Shown: one piece after another, positions 62,662-64,000 of the stretch
How positions within the stretch are numbered: position 1 is the first letter of the stretch
Layout: every line of letters starts with the position of its first letter
Assembly (NCBI GenBank): GCA_900772845.1
Contig: CAAGSD010000054.1
Coordinates: 3,681-67,680 of the forward strand
DNA: 64,000 nucleotides
Direction of reading: 5' to 3'
DNA from: Lachnospiraceae bacterium
GTDB taxonomy: Bacteria > Bacillota > Clostridia > Lachnospirales > Lachnospiraceae
The notes under the pieces: model-generated
Seen by the model: only the letters and a program-made list of their open reading frames with translations
Databases searched by the model: none
What the model was told of the DNA's origin: nothing
Translations under genes and position numbers: made by a program

Positions 62662-63558
62662 ATGGAGATTTCTACATTTACAGTGAAAGTACAGAAGGCA
62701 GTCAAAGAAGCGTTAGGGCAGGAATATATCGTGGAGCTGCGCAAGGTATGTAAAAATAACGGTGTGGTACTGCAAGGACTGATGATCCGGAAAGAAGAGG
62801 ATCGCATTATGCCCACGATTTATCTGAATTCCTTCTGGGAAGCATATGAGGGTGGCGTGACCTTTACGGAGATTATTAAGAAGATTGTAAGCATCTACCG
62901 GGAAGACGGTGTTGGCAGAAAGCTTGATGTCACTTTTTATACGGAATTTGACAAGGTGAAAGAAAGAGTGTGTTACCGGCTGGTGAACCGTGAGAAGAAC
63001 AAAGAATTTCTGGAACAGGTTCCGTATATACCCATGCTGGATCTGGCGATTTGTTTTTATTATGCGTTTGACAGTGTCGGAGTAGAGAATGGAATGATTC
63101 CTATTTACCGGTCACACCTGGAGAACTGGGGAGTGTCAGAGAGGGATCTGCTGGCATATGCGATGAAAAATACCCCGAGACTGTTTCCCGGGGAGGTGAT
63201 TCCGATGGAAAACGTGTTGGGAGACCTTTTGCAGGAACTCCCGGAGGATATGAAACAGGATATCATGGAAAAGATGTCCATGAAGATTCTGACAAATTCC
63301 AGTAAAACCTATGGTGCCTGCAGTATTTTGTATCCCGGAGTATTGGAACAGATGGCAGAACAGATGAAAGGAGATCTTTATCTGATTCCCAGTTCAGTCC
63401 ATGAATTTCTTGTTGTGCCGAGGGAACAGGAACGGAGCCGGGAAGAATTGAAGGAAATGATCGCAGAGGTGAATAAAACAGAGATTTCACCGGAAGAAGT
63501 GCTGTCAGATCATCTGTATATTTTCTACAGAAAGGAAAAGAAAATAGGATTGTTGTAA
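62662..63558 (+). CDS. DUF5688 family protein
   Basis: A 298-residue protein of a family frequent in Lachnospiraceae: VKEALGQEYIVELRKV, NNGVVLQGLMI, PTIYLNSFWEAYEGG at the start and a C-terminal half with YGACSILYPGVLEQMAE, DLYLIPSSVHEFLVVP. Function unknown. No TM helix. GGAGG lies nine bases before the ATG. Confidence 0.85.
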   Translation: MEISTFTVKVQKAVKEALGQEYIVELRKVCKNNGVVLQGLMIRKEEDRIMPTIYLNSFWEAYEGGVTFTEIIKKIVSIYREDGVGRKLDVTFYTEFDKVKERVCYRLVNREKNKEFLEQVPYIPMLDLAICFYYAFDSVGVENGMIPIYRSHLENWGVSERDLLAYAMKNTPRLFPGEVIPMENVLGDLLQELPEDMKQDIMEKMSMKILTNSSKTYGACSILYPGVLEQMAEQMKGDLYLIPSSVHEFLVVPREQERSREELKEMIAEVNKTEISPEEVLSDHLYIFYRKEKKIGLL

Positions 63559-63586
63559 AAAACTAAATTATTCCAACAATTAAAAC

Positions 63587-63615
63587 TGGACATATGTAGT
63601 GTTTTATGTTATTAT
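63587..63615 (+). promoter_or_regulatory. Promoter of tRNA-Arg
   Basis: TGGACA, a 17-base spacer and TATTAT, about 32 bases before the tRNA. Confidence 0.55.
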
Positions 63616-63647
63616 AGTCGAGGTGATGTAACAAATTTGTAATATTT

Positions 63648-63719
63648 GCATCCGTAGTCTAATGGATAGAACGGAGGCCTCCGACGCCTTTAATGCAGGT
63701 TCGATTCCTGTCGGATGCA
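63648..63719 (+). tRNA. tRNA-Arg (anticodon CCG)
   Basis: A 72-base cloverleaf: acceptor GCATCCG/CGGATGC, anticodon stem GAGGC/GCCTT with loop CTCCGAC (anticodon CCG), T arm GCAGG-TTCGATT-CCTGT and discriminator A. CCA is not encoded. It reads the CGG codon, which is frequent in the injection-system block but avoided in its sheath and tube genes. Confidence 0.95.
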
Positions 63720-63756
63720 TTTACATCACCTTGATTATAGGGAGAGAGATGAGAGA

Positions 63757-63774
63757 AGCCGCTTGCGGCTTTTT
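63757..63774 (+). terminator. Intrinsic terminator after tRNA-Arg
   Basis: AGCCGC-TT-GCGGCT followed by TTTT. Confidence 0.75.
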
Positions 63775-63834
63775 GCAATTATAGAAACTTTTTAACTGAA
63801 TGGTTATGAGTTTTTGGTTTGGAAAGGACACAAT

Positions 63835-63963
63835 ATGTGGAAGGAAAAAATACATTCTGTTGGTAATTATATCATAAAGCATACGAAAATAATCTTGCCT
63901 GCGGTAGTTGTGGCAGCCGTGGCGGTTACGGTATCTGTAAGCCTGAGTCAAGAAAGATTTTAG
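63835..63963 (+). pseudogene. Short membrane-leader ORF, possibly the broken start of an exported protein
   Basis: A 42-residue frame with GGAAAGGA before its ATG: a charged start and one TM/signal helix (ILPAVVVAAVAVTVSVSL), then a stop. This is how exported wall hydrolases of this group often begin. The stop soon after the helix and the end of the window leave open whether it is a small membrane protein or a truncated gene. Confidence 0.4.
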
Positions 63964-64000
63964 ATGCTTTAGAAAAAAAACCATTTCTTACATGTGGTAT

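Overview
The window looks like the chromosome of a low-to-middle GC Clostridia, most likely a Lachnospiraceae gut-type anaerobe. This rests on the housekeeping genes (a fused shikimate kinase / type II dehydroquinase, a YqeG-type HAD phosphatase, DUF3842, DUF5688, EF-P), strong AGGAGG ribosome binding sites, frequent GTG/TTG starts and a tRNA-Arg without an encoded CCA. No name can be given to the species from this sequence alone.

Layout. 1-6753: ordinary housekeeping genes (NYN/PIN-like protein, MATE pump, an ECF S-component on the minus strand with a structured leader, DUF3842, a uridine-kinase-like P-loop kinase, yqeG, aroE, aroK-aroQ fusion). 6754-8700: a scar of transposase and other gene remnants around a LytTR-PAS regulator, bounded by a 27-base direct repeat whose right copy carries the promoter of the next block. 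8710-61796: about 53 kb of tightly packed plus-strand genes forming a contractile injection system (CIS, phage-tail-like, eCIS lineage). 61934-64000: efp, DUF5688, tRNA-Arg(CCG) and a small broken-looking ORF.

The CIS block has five parts. (A) 8710-19667: an eCIS-associated N-terminal-motif protein followed by membrane or exported proteins: a possible pseudokinase with one TM helix, an 805-residue receptor with a decayed nucleotide-cyclase domain, a MORN-repeat membrane protein, a TolC-like coiled-coil secreted protein and a secreted coiled-coil protein ending in a copper-amine-oxidase-N-like domain. (B) 19667-38177: the particle itself: DUF4255 cap, DUF4280 PAAR-like tip, sheath, tube, chaperone-like protein, DUF6760, a second tube protein with C-terminal repeats, a long coiled-coil tape-measure candidate, two CIS_tube/Afp7-like adaptors, gpD/gp27-like hub, gpV/gp5-like spike, gp25, two baseplate J-type wedges and tail protein I. 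(C) 38193-46895: STAS anti-anti-sigma protein, FtsE-like ATPase, GCS2-type ligase, family-3 solute-binding protein, a divergent SDF symporter, a dCache-like SpoIIE/RsbU phosphatase, an RsbW-like kinase and a histidine-kinase-like protein: a partner-switch signalling set. (D) 46924-51326: two Afp15-like AAA+ ATPases. (E) 51369-61796: candidate cargo, including one ADP-ribosyltransferase-like protein and three large proteins without recognised domain, interleaved with three related GNAT-fold proteins.

Working model (inference): the particle is assembled in the cytoplasm with AAA+ help; the exported and membrane proteins of part A could dock it at, or carry it through, a Gram-positive envelope; the partner switch in part C couples an external solute to assembly or firing; part E supplies the payload and its cargo-specific helpers. 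No capsid, terminase, integrase, holin or T6SS membrane complex is present, so this is neither a prophage nor a T6SS. A recognisable tail fibre is also missing.
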